DNA of 32,681 nt from a virus: positions 1 to 32,681 of IMG/VR virus record IMGVR_UViG_3300043640_000058; one strand, 5' to 3'. A model generated the notes under the pieces. That model was not told the DNA's origin. It ran no database searches and worked only from the letters and a program-made list of their open reading frames with translations. This document shows, piece after piece, positions 21,008 to 29,125 of this stretch. The number at the start of each line of letters is the position of its first letter. Position 1 is the first letter of the stretch. A program made the translations under genes and the position numbers.

Positions 21008-24000
21008 ATGCTTGAGGGATATAAGCCTATTGATTTCAGCGGTGTATTTCCCCCTGTAGATTTGGGACAAGTACGCAATAAGGTTGGGCTCTCTCAGGCA
21101 GCGATTGGTATTCTAGCTAACTCACAATTTAGTCAAACTCCTATTTCCAGCCTACTGGGTCAGGGTCTTACTTCTAAGGGTGAAGTTCCTAAGCGTAAGC
21201 AGACTCTTTTTGGCCGCGCTGTTGATCTTCTTAGTACTCCTTCTTATCTAGTTGCTAATGCTACAGATGATGCTATTGCAGGTCATCAAAGTCATGATTC
21301 AGATAGTATTCTGGCCGATATCGGTCAAGTTATTGGTGGCGTTGTAACTGGTACTGGTAGAGGTATTGGTACTGGATTTAGAGGCGCATTTGCAGGTAGT
21401 GAAACTGCTGCTGATCCTCAAGATAAAATCTATCTTGGGGATTCGCTTATTCGCCTTGATACGCATATGTCTGCTGAAGAGGCTAAGAAGCCCGAAAACT
21501 TGGAAGCTGTACGTTCCAAGCTAATGGGTAAGAAGATTAACCAGTTTGATGATAGTGATGAAAACAAGTACTTCTATGACTTCGACAAGAAGAAAGTAGA
21601 AGTTACTGATGACGATATTGAAGACTATTTTAAGCACATGGGAGTCTACGGAGTAGCAGCTAGCGCGGTATCAGATCCACTAAACTTTGTTAAGGGTCCC
21701 ACAGGGATTCTTAGTGGAGTCAAGGGAGCTGCTGAAGTTCCTGAAGCTGCTACTGCTGTTAATAAGGCTTCAGATGTACTTGCTCCGCTTAATACTGGAA
21801 CAGGTATTTCTTCTGTAGATCTCAGTGCACTAGGTAAAAAGCCTAATGGTTCTTATAAAGTATCTTTCCCTACAGGGGCAGTACAGAATGCTGTTGCTGC
21901 TCCGTCTAGTATTACACCTATTGTTCCTAAAGCTCTTGAACTAAATCAAGTTGATCCACTTGATAGTATTCTGGGTGGTTGGTCTGCTGGATCTAAGACT
22001 ATTGATAAGGTTGGCGATAGCCTTGCTCCTGTAGGAAAAGTACCTGATGAGCAGATTGCTATTGCTAATAAACTCTCAGCTCCTGATGCTATTGGTAAGC
22101 TAACTGGGGATCTACTTAGAAAAGCTGCTACAGGGGAAATGAGTGGTCTTATTGGACATCTTGCTAATAAATACCCTGGAGTTGACTTTAGTCAAACCTC
22201 TAAGCTTGTTGAACATATTGCTAAAATTCCTGACTTTGCTAAGCGTCTAGGTTCCCCTGTAGAGCGCAAGAAAATTGTTGGGGCATTTCATAGGACTATT
22301 CGAGCTGATGCAGAGGCAATGAAAATTGCTCCTCCTGTTAAATCAGCTGGAACACTTATTAACGATGCTTCCAAGGTTGATCCTGTTAATCTACAGAGGC
22401 TAGTACAGGGAGCTAAGCCAGGTCAAATTGTATCTAAGAATCCTGTTCGCGATACTGCTATGGCGGATGCCACTGTAGCTAAGTTTGAAGGGCAGATTCT
22501 GGGTAATCAGTATCCCGCTGGTATTAGGGATAAGGTTGCTTATGACAGGTCTGTATCAGCTGGAAGAACTGCGCGCTATTCAGGTTCTCAGCAGGTACAA
22601 ATGTGGAACCATATTACACATATCATGAAGGACATTAAAAGTCCTAACCGTTTCGCTGTAGCTAACAATATCCTTCGTAAAGTTGAAGACTCTTTCATTG
22701 CCAAGGGTGCTAAGCCTGTTAATGGCGTACGAACTGTTGATTCTGTGCCACTAAGGCTTAGTCAAGTACTAGATGCTATTGGTCCAGCGGCAGCAGCAAT
22801 GAATCCCACACTTCTTACTAAAATTCTTCGCGGTGACCCTACTGCACTTAAGGGATTGCCTACAGAAGTAATTCAACGCATTGAGGCATTTAAAGCAGGA
22901 GAAGCGCTAGTAGATAGTAGTAGTGTTGTTGCTGGTGTTAATGCTGCTTCTAAGAATATTGATGATATTACTAAGGGTCCTCTTTCTGCTGGACGTACTG
23001 ATGAAGCTGTAACTATTGGATCCCGTGTAGCACAGGATATTACTCGTGCTGCTGGAGGTAGCCCTGTTGCAGGTAATCAGGCAGCTAAGTATATCAAGGA
23101 TAGTTACGCGCCTAAGTCACCTATCGACTCTGCAATTAGAGCAGCTCATATTAATACCACAGCCTTGATTAGTCATCCCTCTGTAGGGGCTAGTCAAATT
23201 ATGAGGTATGGTAATGGTCCTGCTATTACACGAGCTATTAATAAGGTTATCGGTGGACCACGTCTTGCAGTACTTGGGACTAAAGTAGGCGAACCTGCCG
23301 CAGTAGTTGAATGGCTAGGAGCACGCTTTAATGCTGCATATAAGAATGCAGACATGCGCCCTATCTATTTGAAGCAAGCCGCAACGGCTAAATCCACTGT
23401 AGCTAGACGTGCTCAGTATCTAAATAATTTGGCTAAGCAGTTCAACGTAAACGATTTGGACCTATGGAATGGTGCCCTCAAGGGTGCACAGGGGCTCCAA
23501 GAGCCGATTGTGGGCTCTCCTGAGGCACTTCTGAGCCGTGAGATCCTCACAGTTATGGAGAATCTCTTCGGTAGCTCCGGACTTAAATCTAGTGTTGCTC
23601 TAGAAAATAGTGTAGTCGGTCGTTCACAACTCTTTATGGATGAACTTAATAAGAATCTCAGACGTTTTGGTTTGGGAGACTATCAGTTCACTAAAAAGGG
23701 TAAGTACAAGACTGGTACCGAATGGCTTAATTCTTGGGAATCATGGGATGTAAAGCGTCCTATGGAGTTTCTGTTCAAAATGCAGAATGTAGTGGAACAC
23801 ACTACTCGTGAAAAGCTTATGTTTGATGAAATTGCAGGTCGATTTGGTAACTATACTAGGTCGGGTGTATTTACTCATACAGTTAGCCATCCACGACTTG
23901 CTGGTGCTTACTTTGGTAAAGAAGCTGCTGAGCAAATTAACCAGTTTACCCGTAATCTTAAGGACATCGCTAAGCCTAATTCTAAGCAGATGCAGATGTT

Positions 24001-25204
24001 CGATAAGGTGCTAAGTAAGTGGAAGGCAGGCGTAACTATTTACGTCCCGTCCCACCATATTCGTAATATGATTGGCGATGTCTATTTTAACTGGCTAGGT
24101 GGAGTTAACTCAACACGAGCCTATGGGACAGCATTTAAGGTTATGCAGTCCCAGAGGGGTCGTTATGAGGGACTGGCCGAGCTTGACAATCTCACTAACC
24201 CCAAAGCTATTCAGCGCGCTATGTCTGGTAGTTCTTCTAATGCAGTCGGTAAGCAGACTGCTCTTACTATGCGCAATGGTACTCACGTTACTAATGACAT
24301 GGTTTACGTAAGTGCATTTCAGCATGGTATTCTTCCGAGTACACGAGTATTGGAGGATATTCCAGATGACGTTGCCTCAGGAATTGATAAATTCAGGCCC
24401 CTCGGAGGTAGAGCACAAAAAGCTGCCCACACGCTATCTGAAGGACGAGACCATTACGTACGACTCGCACATTATGTTGATGTTCTTAAGAAGTCTGGAA
24501 AATCATTTGAAGCAGCTACAGAAGAAGCGGCAGGAGTAGTTCGTAAGTGGCATCCAGATGGTATGGATCTCACTAAATTTGAACGCAACGTTGTGCGCCG
24601 TATGTTTCCATTCTATAGTTGGACTCGCAAGGCTCTTCCCCTTATTATTGAATCTTTGGTAGCCACACCAGGTAAGGTAATGGCATATCCTAAGGCTGAA
24701 TATCTACTTCAGCAGATGATGGGCATTCAAACTGGACCTATGTCAGATCCATTTCCTTATGATCAACTATTTCCAGATTGGATTAGGGAAAAGGGCATTG
24801 GTCCTACTATGGGTGGCCCCGGAGATTATACGGTAGCCAACCCTAGTAACCCTACTCTAGATCTAATTGCACAGCTTAATCATCCTGGACGTATGGGTAT
24901 GGGAATGCTTAATCCTGCTGCTCGTATTCCTATTGAGCTGTCTACAGGGGTAGATGCACAGACAGGTGCCCCTATTGATGGTCTGGATCCTGACTATATT
25001 GCTAAACAGATTCCAGGAGTTAGCCACGTTGGACGCATTAGTGGTGAATTTGGAGTATCTGATACCACTAAGGAAAATTCTTCAGGATTCAACGCACAAA
25101 ATATTTTCAACCTACTAACTGCGTTGAATGTACAAAATACTGGACCATATCAAAAGAGCGCAGAGTTTGATATGCGCGACTACCTTAAGCAACAGAGAGG
25201 TTAG
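21008..25204 (+). CDS. Large internal virion / ejection protein, 1398 aa
   Basis: The largest gene in the window. In short-tailed phages the place after the nozzle and ejection genes is that of large internal proteins that form the transenvelope channel. It has no recognisable enzyme motif. The N-terminal third is glycine/valine-rich with hydrophobic segments (IGQVIGGVVTGTGRGIGTGF), and the C-terminal half is helical (KWKAGVTIYVPSHHIRNMIG, VRRMFPFYSWTRKALPLIIE). Several dispersed-motif copies fall in it (21051, 21870, 22128, 22254, 24942). About 23461-23580 is GC-rich with altered codons. A tape-measure role is unlikely because no long-tail genes are present. Confidence 0.72.
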   Translation: MLEGYKPIDFSGVFPPVDLGQVRNKVGLSQAAIGILANSQFSQTPISSLLGQGLTSKGEVPKRKQTLFGRAVDLLSTPSYLVANATDDAIAGHQSHDSDSILADIGQVIGGVVTGTGRGIGTGFRGAFAGSETAADPQDKIYLGDSLIRLDTHMSAEEAKKPENLEAVRSKLMGKKINQFDDSDENKYFYDFDKKKVEVTDDDIEDYFKHMGVYGVAASAVSDPLNFVKGPTGILSGVKGAAEVPEAATAVNKASDVLAPLNTGTGISSVDLSALGKKPNGSYKVSFPTGAVQNAVAAPSSITPIVPKALELNQVDPLDSILGGWSAGSKTIDKVGDSLAPVGKVPDEQIAIANKLSAPDAIGKLTGDLLRKAATGEMSGLIGHLANKYPGVDFSQTSKLVEHIAKIPDFAKRLGSPVERKKIVGAFHRTIRADAEAMKIAPPVKSAGTLINDASKVDPVNLQRLVQGAKPGQIVSKNPVRDTAMADATVAKFEGQILGNQYPAGIRDKVAYDRSVSAGRTARYSGSQQVQMWNHITHIMKDIKSPNRFAVANNILRKVEDSFIAKGAKPVNGVRTVDSVPLRLSQVLDAIGPAAAAMNPTLLTKILRGDPTALKGLPTEVIQRIEAFKAGEALVDSSSVVAGVNAASKNIDDITKGPLSAGRTDEAVTIGSRVAQDITRAAGGSPVAGNQAAKYIKDSYAPKSPIDSAIRAAHINTTALISHPSVGASQIMRYGNGPAITRAINKVIGGPRLAVLGTKVGEPAAVVEWLGARFNAAYKNADMRPIYLKQAATAKSTVARRAQYLNNLAKQFNVNDLDLWNGALKGAQGLQEPIVGSPEALLSREILTVMENLFGSSGLKSSVALENSVVGRSQLFMDELNKNLRRFGLGDYQFTKKGKYKTGTEWLNSWESWDVKRPMEFLFKMQNVVEHTTREKLMFDEIAGRFGNYTRSGVFTHTVSHPRLAGAYFGKEAAEQINQFTRNLKDIAKPNSKQMQMFDKVLSKWKAGVTIYVPSHHIRNMIGDVYFNWLGGVNSTRAYGTAFKVMQSQRGRYEGLAELDNLTNPKAIQRAMSGSSSNAVGKQTALTMRNGTHVTNDMVYVSAFQHGILPSTRVLEDIPDDVASGIDKFRPLGGRAQKAAHTLSEGRDHYVRLAHYVDVLKKSGKSFEAATEEAAGVVRKWHPDGMDLTKFERNVVRRMFPFYSWTRKALPLIIESLVATPGKVMAYPKAEYLLQQMMGIQTGPMSDPFPYDQLFPDWIREKGIGPTMGGPGDYTVANPSNPTLDLIAQLNHPGRMGMGMLNPAARIPIELSTGVDAQTGAPIDGLDPDYIAKQIPGVSHVGRISGEFGVSDTTKENSSGFNAQNIFNLLTALNVQNTGPYQKSAEFDMRDYLKQQRG

Positions 25205-25206
25205 TC

Positions 25207-26082
25207 ATGGCAGTAGCTGATTTTCTTGATACCTATCAAAATGCTATGGCTAACAAGAAAATTGTTAACCCTCTTTCGTCTTCTAATACACGTAACCTTT
25301 CCAGTCCAAAATTGGGCAGTCCAACTAGAGCTATTAATCCGCTACCTGCTGCACAATCTAATAGCTTCGGTACCAGTGTTCCCGGTCTACTAGATACACG
25401 TACTAGTGGTGCACTGGATCGTTATATGCAGTCTAAGTCTGCAAATACTACTGACCTGGCTGCACAATATACCGATAAAGCAGCCGGCATTATTCCGACA
25501 GATAAATACGGTATCGTACAGAATAAAACTACGCCATTTAATGATGCTTTTAATAGTCAGCTTGGTGCTATTGATGCCAAAGGTAAGTCTGCTCTAGCTA
25601 CATCAGAAGCACAAGCATCCTGGCAGCAACAACAGCAACAGCTAGAGCAAAATGCAGGGTTCCAAATTAACTGGACTCCTGGTGCTTCTAGTGGTAATGC
25701 TGGTGCAAAAGCCGTCAGCATGGCTATGTCTGCTTACAATAATCACACCCCTTATGTTTGGGGTGGAAATTCCCTTAGTGGGGGAGTAGACTGTAGTGGA
25801 CTAGTACAACAGATTTACAAGAAGCTGGGAATTAGTCTTCCTCGCAGTACTTATGAACAGGCTAAGGCCGGTAAGACTGTTAGTCTCGGAAGTCTACAAG
25901 CTGGAGACCTGGTATTTTATAATACTGGAAGTAAGGATCCTAACGGGATCGGTAGCCTTAGTCACGTGGCTATTTATATCGGTAATGGTCAGGTTATTAG
26001 CGCGTTGAATACTAAGTCCGGTATTAAAATTCAGCCACTTAATAATAATGGCGGGGCAGTTAAGGCGGTTAGACCATGGTAG
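25207..26082 (+). CDS. NlpC/P60 cell-wall peptidase, virion-associated, 291 aa
   Basis: NlpC/P60 enzymes cut peptidoglycan stem peptides. The domain spans about residues 165-291, with the catalytic cysteine C196 in DCSGL, the histidine H253 in LSHVAIYIG, and the usual PYVWGGNSLSGGVDCSG lead-in. The N-terminal 160 residues are low-complexity and disordered with a glutamine run (SWQQQQQQLEQNAGF). The disordered part and position in the tail block suggest a virion enzyme for DNA entry rather than release. It overlaps the next hydrolase by 7 bp. Confidence 0.88.
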   Translation: MAVADFLDTYQNAMANKKIVNPLSSSNTRNLSSPKLGSPTRAINPLPAAQSNSFGTSVPGLLDTRTSGALDRYMQSKSANTTDLAAQYTDKAAGIIPTDKYGIVQNKTTPFNDAFNSQLGAIDAKGKSALATSEAQASWQQQQQQLEQNAGFQINWTPGASSGNAGAKAVSMAMSAYNNHTPYVWGGNSLSGGVDCSGLVQQIYKKLGISLPRSTYEQAKAGKTVSLGSLQAGDLVFYNTGSKDPNGIGSLSHVAIYIGNGQVISALNTKSGIKIQPLNNNGGAVKAVRPW

Positions 26083-26621
26083 GACCAGCTGATAGTAACC
26101 TTCCGGGATTTCTCAGTGAGCTAAACAATATCACGAGTAAAGGTAACTATCAGGTCGCTGCTAAACTAAACCCTGTTAAACCTAAGACTATTAACCTGGG
26201 AATGCCTTCTCTACAGGGGGTAGGTGGAGGTTCTACTGGTAGTGCAGTTGGTGACCTAGCTAAACTTATGAAGGCTATTAAGTCTCAGGAATCTAATAAC
26301 AATTACAGTGCAACTAACCCATCCGGTGCTTCAGGTGGTTATCAAATTCTTCAAAGTAATTTTGTTAATCCTGGTGGTTGGGATAAAGAAGCTCTAGGTC
26401 GTGATATTTCTTATAATGAGTTTATGGGTAGCCCTCAACTTCAGGATCAAATTGCTCAGTATAAACTAGGTCAGTATCTAAAGAAGTATGGCGCAGCAGG
26501 AGCAGCAGCGGCATGGTATGGTGGAGAAGGTTCTGTAAAAAATATGTACTCTACGACCACTCAGACCGGTGGTTATCCTAGTATGTATGCTTACTGGACA
26601 TCCGTACTAAGTAAGATGTAG
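26076..26621 (+). CDS. Lytic transglycosylase-like (lysozyme-fold) protein, 181 aa
   Basis: Residues of about 65-180 fit a transglycosylase-like or lysozyme-fold domain: a helix with the likely catalytic glutamate in IKSQESNNNYSAT, then SGASGGYQILQSNF and a C-terminal AAAAWYGGEGSVKNMY pattern. The N-terminal 60 residues are linker-like. It would cut glycan strands, complementing the NlpC/P60 peptidase encoded just before. The start (ATG in ATGGTAG) overlaps the previous stop. The fold call is from motif style and is not a confirmed family hit. Confidence 0.75.
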   Translation: MVGPADSNLPGFLSELNNITSKGNYQVAAKLNPVKPKTINLGMPSLQGVGGGSTGSAVGDLAKLMKAIKSQESNNNYSATNPSGASGGYQILQSNFVNPGGWDKEALGRDISYNEFMGSPQLQDQIAQYKLGQYLKKYGAAGAAAAWYGGEGSVKNMYSTTTQTGGYPSMYAYWTSVLSKM

Positions 26622-26627
26622 AGGGAT

Positions 26628-26873
26628 ATGCACGATGGTGATGACCTGGATATTCCCGAAAGTAATAGGGAAATTGCTCTACATCTGAAAGCTATTCGAC
26701 TTGACCAAACGGGAATCAGGGGGGAGTGTTCTCACCTTAATTCTCGTCTTGATGCTCTTGAGACAACGATTGAACAACGTAGATACAAGTTCCAAGATGT
26801 CTTGCTCGGATCCTTGCTGTTGCCTCTCGTGGGTGGTATCCTTCTATTCCTACTCACAAAAGCTCTAGGTTAG
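26628..26873 (+). CDS. Coiled-coil membrane protein, holin-like, 81 aa
   Basis: The N-terminal 50 residues form an amphipathic charged coiled coil (AIRLDQTGIRGECSHLNSRL then DALETTIEQRR), and the last about 24 form one membrane helix (VLLGSLLLPLVGGILLFLLT). This layout, coiled coil then C-terminal helix, is known in XhlA-type holin-associated proteins and tail-anchored proteins. It ends the virion-enzyme block. It could act with the 55-aa protein at 20835 to release the amidase. Function is inferred from architecture. Confidence 0.68.
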   Translation: MHDGDDLDIPESNREIALHLKAIRLDQTGIRGECSHLNSRLDALETTIEQRRYKFQDVLLGSLLLPLVGGILLFLLTKALG

Positions 26874-26875
26874 CT

Positions 26876-26916
26876 TCTAAGCGATTCTTAGAGTGCACAA
26901 GGCGGGGGGTTCCGCC
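26876..26916 (+). promoter_or_regulatory. Leader of the WhiB gene with two hairpins, one over the ribosome site
   Basis: An inverted repeat TCTAAG-CGATT-CTTAGA lies at 26876-26892. A second, GGCGG-GGGGTT-CCGCC, lies at 26901-26916 and ends one base before the ATG. Its G-run is the only ribosome-site candidate, so the second hairpin could hide or present it. No promoter is obvious here. This is a possible translational control element. Confidence 0.5.
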
Positions 26917-26917
26917 C

Positions 26918-27229
26918 ATGACTGATACTACAAATGACGGGGTGTCTTTGTGGCAACAGCGAGCGCTTTGCGTTAATCAACCGTCATCTATTTTCTTTGT
27001 TGATGAAAACAAAGATAACCGACCAAGCAGTAAGACCGAATACAAGCGATTCTGTGATTCTTGCCCTGTAGAACAGGAATGTCTTGAATATGGAATCGTG
27101 TACAACATGTCTGGAGTTTGGGGCGGAACTACAGACAAGGAACGGCACAAGTTTACAGCCGTTAGTGTTAGTATGCTTAGGGACGACTACATCGAGTCTG
27201 GATTGTTTAATCCAGTTCTCAAAGTCTAG
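26918..27229 (+). CDS. WhiB-family iron-sulfur transcription regulator
   Basis: Wbl proteins bind a [4Fe-4S] cluster with four cysteines and act with the host sigma factor. They are specific to actinobacteria and their phages. The cysteines C18, C46, C49 and C55 (FCDSCPVEQEC) match the C-x(n)-C-x2-C-x5-C pattern, and GVWGGTT (66-72) is the family turn. Residues 74-77 (KERH) and after supply a short basic tail. At 103 residues it is a typical length. It is the last rightward gene before the bidirectional terminator, and CCCTGTAG encodes its CPVEQ. It may alter host transcription late in infection. Confidence 0.93.
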   Translation: MTDTTNDGVSLWQQRALCVNQPSSIFFVDENKDNRPSSKTEYKRFCDSCPVEQECLEYGIVYNMSGVWGGTTDKERHKFTAVSVSMLRDDYIESGLFNPVLKV

Positions 27230-27238
27230 ACAATGCGA

Positions 27239-27274
27239 AAACCCCCGGTGGCCAATAGAGGCTACCGGGGGTTT
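27239..27274. terminator. Bidirectional terminator between converging blocks
   Basis: Arms 27239-27253 and 27260-27274 (AAACCCCCGGTGGCC and GGCTACCGGGGGTTT) pair over 15 bp with one G-U and a 6-nt loop. T-rich or A-rich flanks on both sides (CTTT on the plus strand, TTTT on the minus strand) suit both directions. It separates WhiB, read rightward, from the leftward replication genes. Confidence 0.92.
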
Positions 27275-27290
27275 CTTTATGCCTATTTAG

Positions 27291-27488
27291 TTATTCTACA
27301 GAAGGCGCCTTCTCTGGAACAATAAGCGGCATCTGCTCCCAGATATAGGCATTACCATCGCGACTTACTGTGATTTTTGATACGTCTACGATATTACCCT
27401 CCCGAAGCAATAGCATTACTCTGGGGTCGTTATCACCAGCCTCTTTTACTCTTTCGGCCATCTGCATAAACAATTCACTCAGCTTCAT
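27291..27488 (-). CDS. Hypothetical protein, 65 aa, paralogue-like to its neighbour
   Basis: The ATG follows AGGA at good spacing and overlaps the stop of the next leftward gene by 14 bp. The protein is helical then strand-rich (MKLSELFMQMAERVKEAGDN, then VDVSKITVSRDGNAYIWEQM). It shares the layout GD-x-DP-x-V...GNAYI with the next gene (GDVDPYVIV...GVAYI). No function is recognised. Confidence 0.6.
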   Translation of the reverse strand: MKLSELFMQMAERVKEAGDNDPRVMLLLREGNIVDVSKITVSRDGNAYIWEQMPLIVPEKAPSVE

Positions 27489-27690
27489 TTTTAGTCCTAC
27501 ACGTAATCGCTACGAGTTTTTTCGAAATTATATAAGCAACGCCATCAATATTAGCTTTAATTCCCCCTGTAGAAATATTATTTACAATTACATATGGATC
27601 AACATCACCAAAAACTTGCTGGGTTGCTAGCAATTGTCGAATTAGTTCTGTTAATTTAATTGGAAGTGGATAAGGTTCCCTATCACTCAT
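27475..27690 (-). CDS. Hypothetical protein, 71 aa, paralogue-like to its neighbour
   Basis: I start at the ATG at 27690, which overlaps the upstream stop in ATGAGTGA and follows AGAGAG, rather than at a longer frame. It has the same two-part layout as the 65-aa protein: a helical N-terminal part (LPIKLTELIRQLLATQQVFG) and DPYVIVNNISTGGIKANIDG then VAYI. A CTACAGGGG copy (27564-27572 on the plus strand) encodes STGG. Function is unknown. Confidence 0.58.
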   Translation of the reverse strand: MSDREPYPLPIKLTELIRQLLATQQVFGDVDPYVIVNNISTGGIKANIDGVAYIISKKLVAITCRTKNEAE

Positions 27691-28135
27691 CAGAATCTCT
27701 CTGTTCTGGAAGTTCTGTAAACATGTTCCCTGACTCAATCAGTGCGGCCGTAGCAGAAGGTCCAATAATCTTTGGAACTAGACCCTTACCCTTAACATTC
27801 CAACGAGCAGCATCGGACTGTCGAGCAAAGTTCCAGATAATACCTAGGTCAGCTAGTGCCCAAGCTCTGCATTCTTCTGAGCAGTACTTAACCTTGTGGT
27901 AACTGAAGAGAAAATGATTATCACATCGTTGACACTTTTTAGCACTGAAACCCTTACCACGAGTCTCAACATAAAACAGAACAGATTCAGCTTCTAGATT
28001 ATGCCTAATAGCTGCATCTGCACCAATTTCAGTCTGCGGAACCTCCTCTAGTAGCGCATCGATATCCATACCCAGTGTAGCAGCGAGCTTAGTAATTCGA
28101 TCAATCTCGTTTTGCCGCGCTGTTTTCTTAGCCAT
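27683..28135 (-). CDS. Zinc-finger protein, 150 aa
   Basis: Residues 66-92 hold C68-x2-C71 (CQRC) and C85-x3-C89 (CSEEC), a four-cysteine zinc site within KKCQRCDNHFLFSYHKVKYC. An N-terminal charged helix (ARQNEIDRITKLAATLGMDI) and a C-terminal helical part (LGIIWNFARQSDAARWNVKG) flank it. It probably binds nucleic acid in the replication block, but no exact family is recognised. The stop overlaps the next ATG by 8 bp. Confidence 0.65.
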   Translation of the reverse strand: MAKKTARQNEIDRITKLAATLGMDIDALLEEVPQTEIGADAAIRHNLEAESVLFYVETRGKGFSAKKCQRCDNHFLFSYHKVKYCSEECRAWALADLGIIWNFARQSDAARWNVKGKGLVPKIIGPSATAALIESGNMFTELPEQRDSDE

Positions 28136-28146
28136 GTTAGTTCCCG

Positions 28147-28596
28147 CTACTCAAAGATCGGATGCTTGCGCAATTTAAGGTCGATAAGTCTATGGACACC
28201 ATGTGCATAAGCAGAAATATCATCCGGACAGTGCCAACTACGAGGTTTTCTAGCTAGCTCAGGATAACCAGCCCATTTAAGAGCACCTCTGAGATTCCCT
28301 GGCTTCTGTAGGAAAATCATAGATCGTTCGCCTAGCAGGGTACTAATCATTTCAACTGCACCGATACATCGCGATGCAGGCATATCAGATCCAGTTTGAG
28401 CGATTGCCATATCTTGTCTAAGACTGTAATCCTCCATGATGAATCTCATCCTCTCATCTTGTGGAAGAGCAGCGAGAACCATCTTAAGAAAACTTCTAAA
28501 ATTTTCAAGCCTCATTATAGACTTATTGATATCACTACCATCTTCTCTAAAGGTAGCGACACCAACATTTTCACCTGGATCTACAGAGATGAACAA
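28147..28596 (-). CDS. RuvC-like Holliday junction resolvase
   Basis: An RNase H-fold nuclease that would resolve branched DNA before packaging. In the 149 residues the catalytic acids can be read as D6 (SVDPGENVGV), E55 (IMEDYS), and D125/D126 with H133 (PDDISAYAHGVHRL), the usual order of RuvC-type enzymes. The start is TTG with AGAAGGA 12 bases upstream; no better start is in frame. It lies among the DNA polymerase genes, supporting a recombination role. Family identity within RuvC-like proteins is not certain. Confidence 0.85.
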   Translation of the reverse strand: MFISVDPGENVGVATFREDGSDINKSIMRLENFRSFLKMVLAALPQDERMRFIMEDYSLRQDMAIAQTGSDMPASRCIGAVEMISTLLGERSMIFLQKPGNLRGALKWAGYPELARKPRSWHCPDDISAYAHGVHRLIDLKLRKHPIFE

Positions 28597-28613
28597 CTGG
28601 TTCTCAAGTCCTT

Positions 28614-28874
28614 CTATGGGAATGGCAATGGTGAGTTATCAGGATTGAAGATTCCTTCGTCTCCTGGAGGTGGGTCTACCGCCCTAACATTAGCAATATC
28701 AGTTACAAAAAATCCCATACCATAATCAAAATGAACCATTCGACCTACAGTTTTTTCAGTCTTACTCTCATAGGGAGGATCAATTTTAACAACCCATCCT
28801 GAACCACCATCCCCATTATCGTAAGTAATATCTACATACTTCCCTACGAGTTGGTCTAGATCTTTAAATTGCAT
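28614..28874 (-). CDS. Hypothetical strand-rich protein, 86 aa
   Basis: The protein is short and strand-rich with several G-D turns (KYVDITYDNGDGGSGWVVKI and MVHFDYGMGFFVTD), suggesting a small beta-barrel such as an SH3-like fold, and ends in a proline-rich tail (DEGIFNPDNSPLPFP). No function is recognised. It lies between the resolvase and a small helical gene. Confidence 0.6.
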   Translation of the reverse strand: MQFKDLDQLVGKYVDITYDNGDGGSGWVVKIDPPYESKTEKTVGRMVHFDYGMGFFVTDIANVRAVDPPPGDEGIFNPDNSPLPFP

Positions 28875-28876
28875 CT

Positions 28877-29125
28877 TTAAGCCTCATCACTTCTAGGAGT
28901 GGGACCAGGACAGCTATCATAATCACTCGTATAGAATTCTTTTTCAGTTCTGGTATACTTTTCGCGATTACCGTCAAAGGTTGCCATCCATACTTCAGTT
29001 TCAGCAGATTCTGACATTAGAAAATCTCTTGTAATTCTAAGAATCCCCAAACTACGCATATCTGCTACCAAGTTATTAATCATCTCTTCAGTAGCTTCAT
29101 CAAGTTTCTTACGCGGCTTCGACAT
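28877..29125 (-). CDS. Hypothetical protein, 82 aa
   Basis: The start is ATG at 29125, overlapping the polymerase end by 17 bp and preceded by GGGGGAAAG; a longer frame upstream lies inside the polymerase. The N-terminal half is charged and helical (KKLDEATEEMINNLVADMRS), and the second half includes EVWMATFDGNREKYTRTEKE. No family is recognised. Confidence 0.6.
   Translation of the reverse strand: MSKPRKKLDEATEEMINNLVADMRSLGILRITRDFLMSESAETEVWMATFDGNREKYTRTEKEFYTSDYDSCPGPTPRSDEA

Noticed and set aside
21008-25204. Tape measure protein of a long-tailed phage
   Set aside because: No tail tube, tail sheath or frameshifted tail-assembly genes are seen; adaptor and nozzle genes indicate a short tail.
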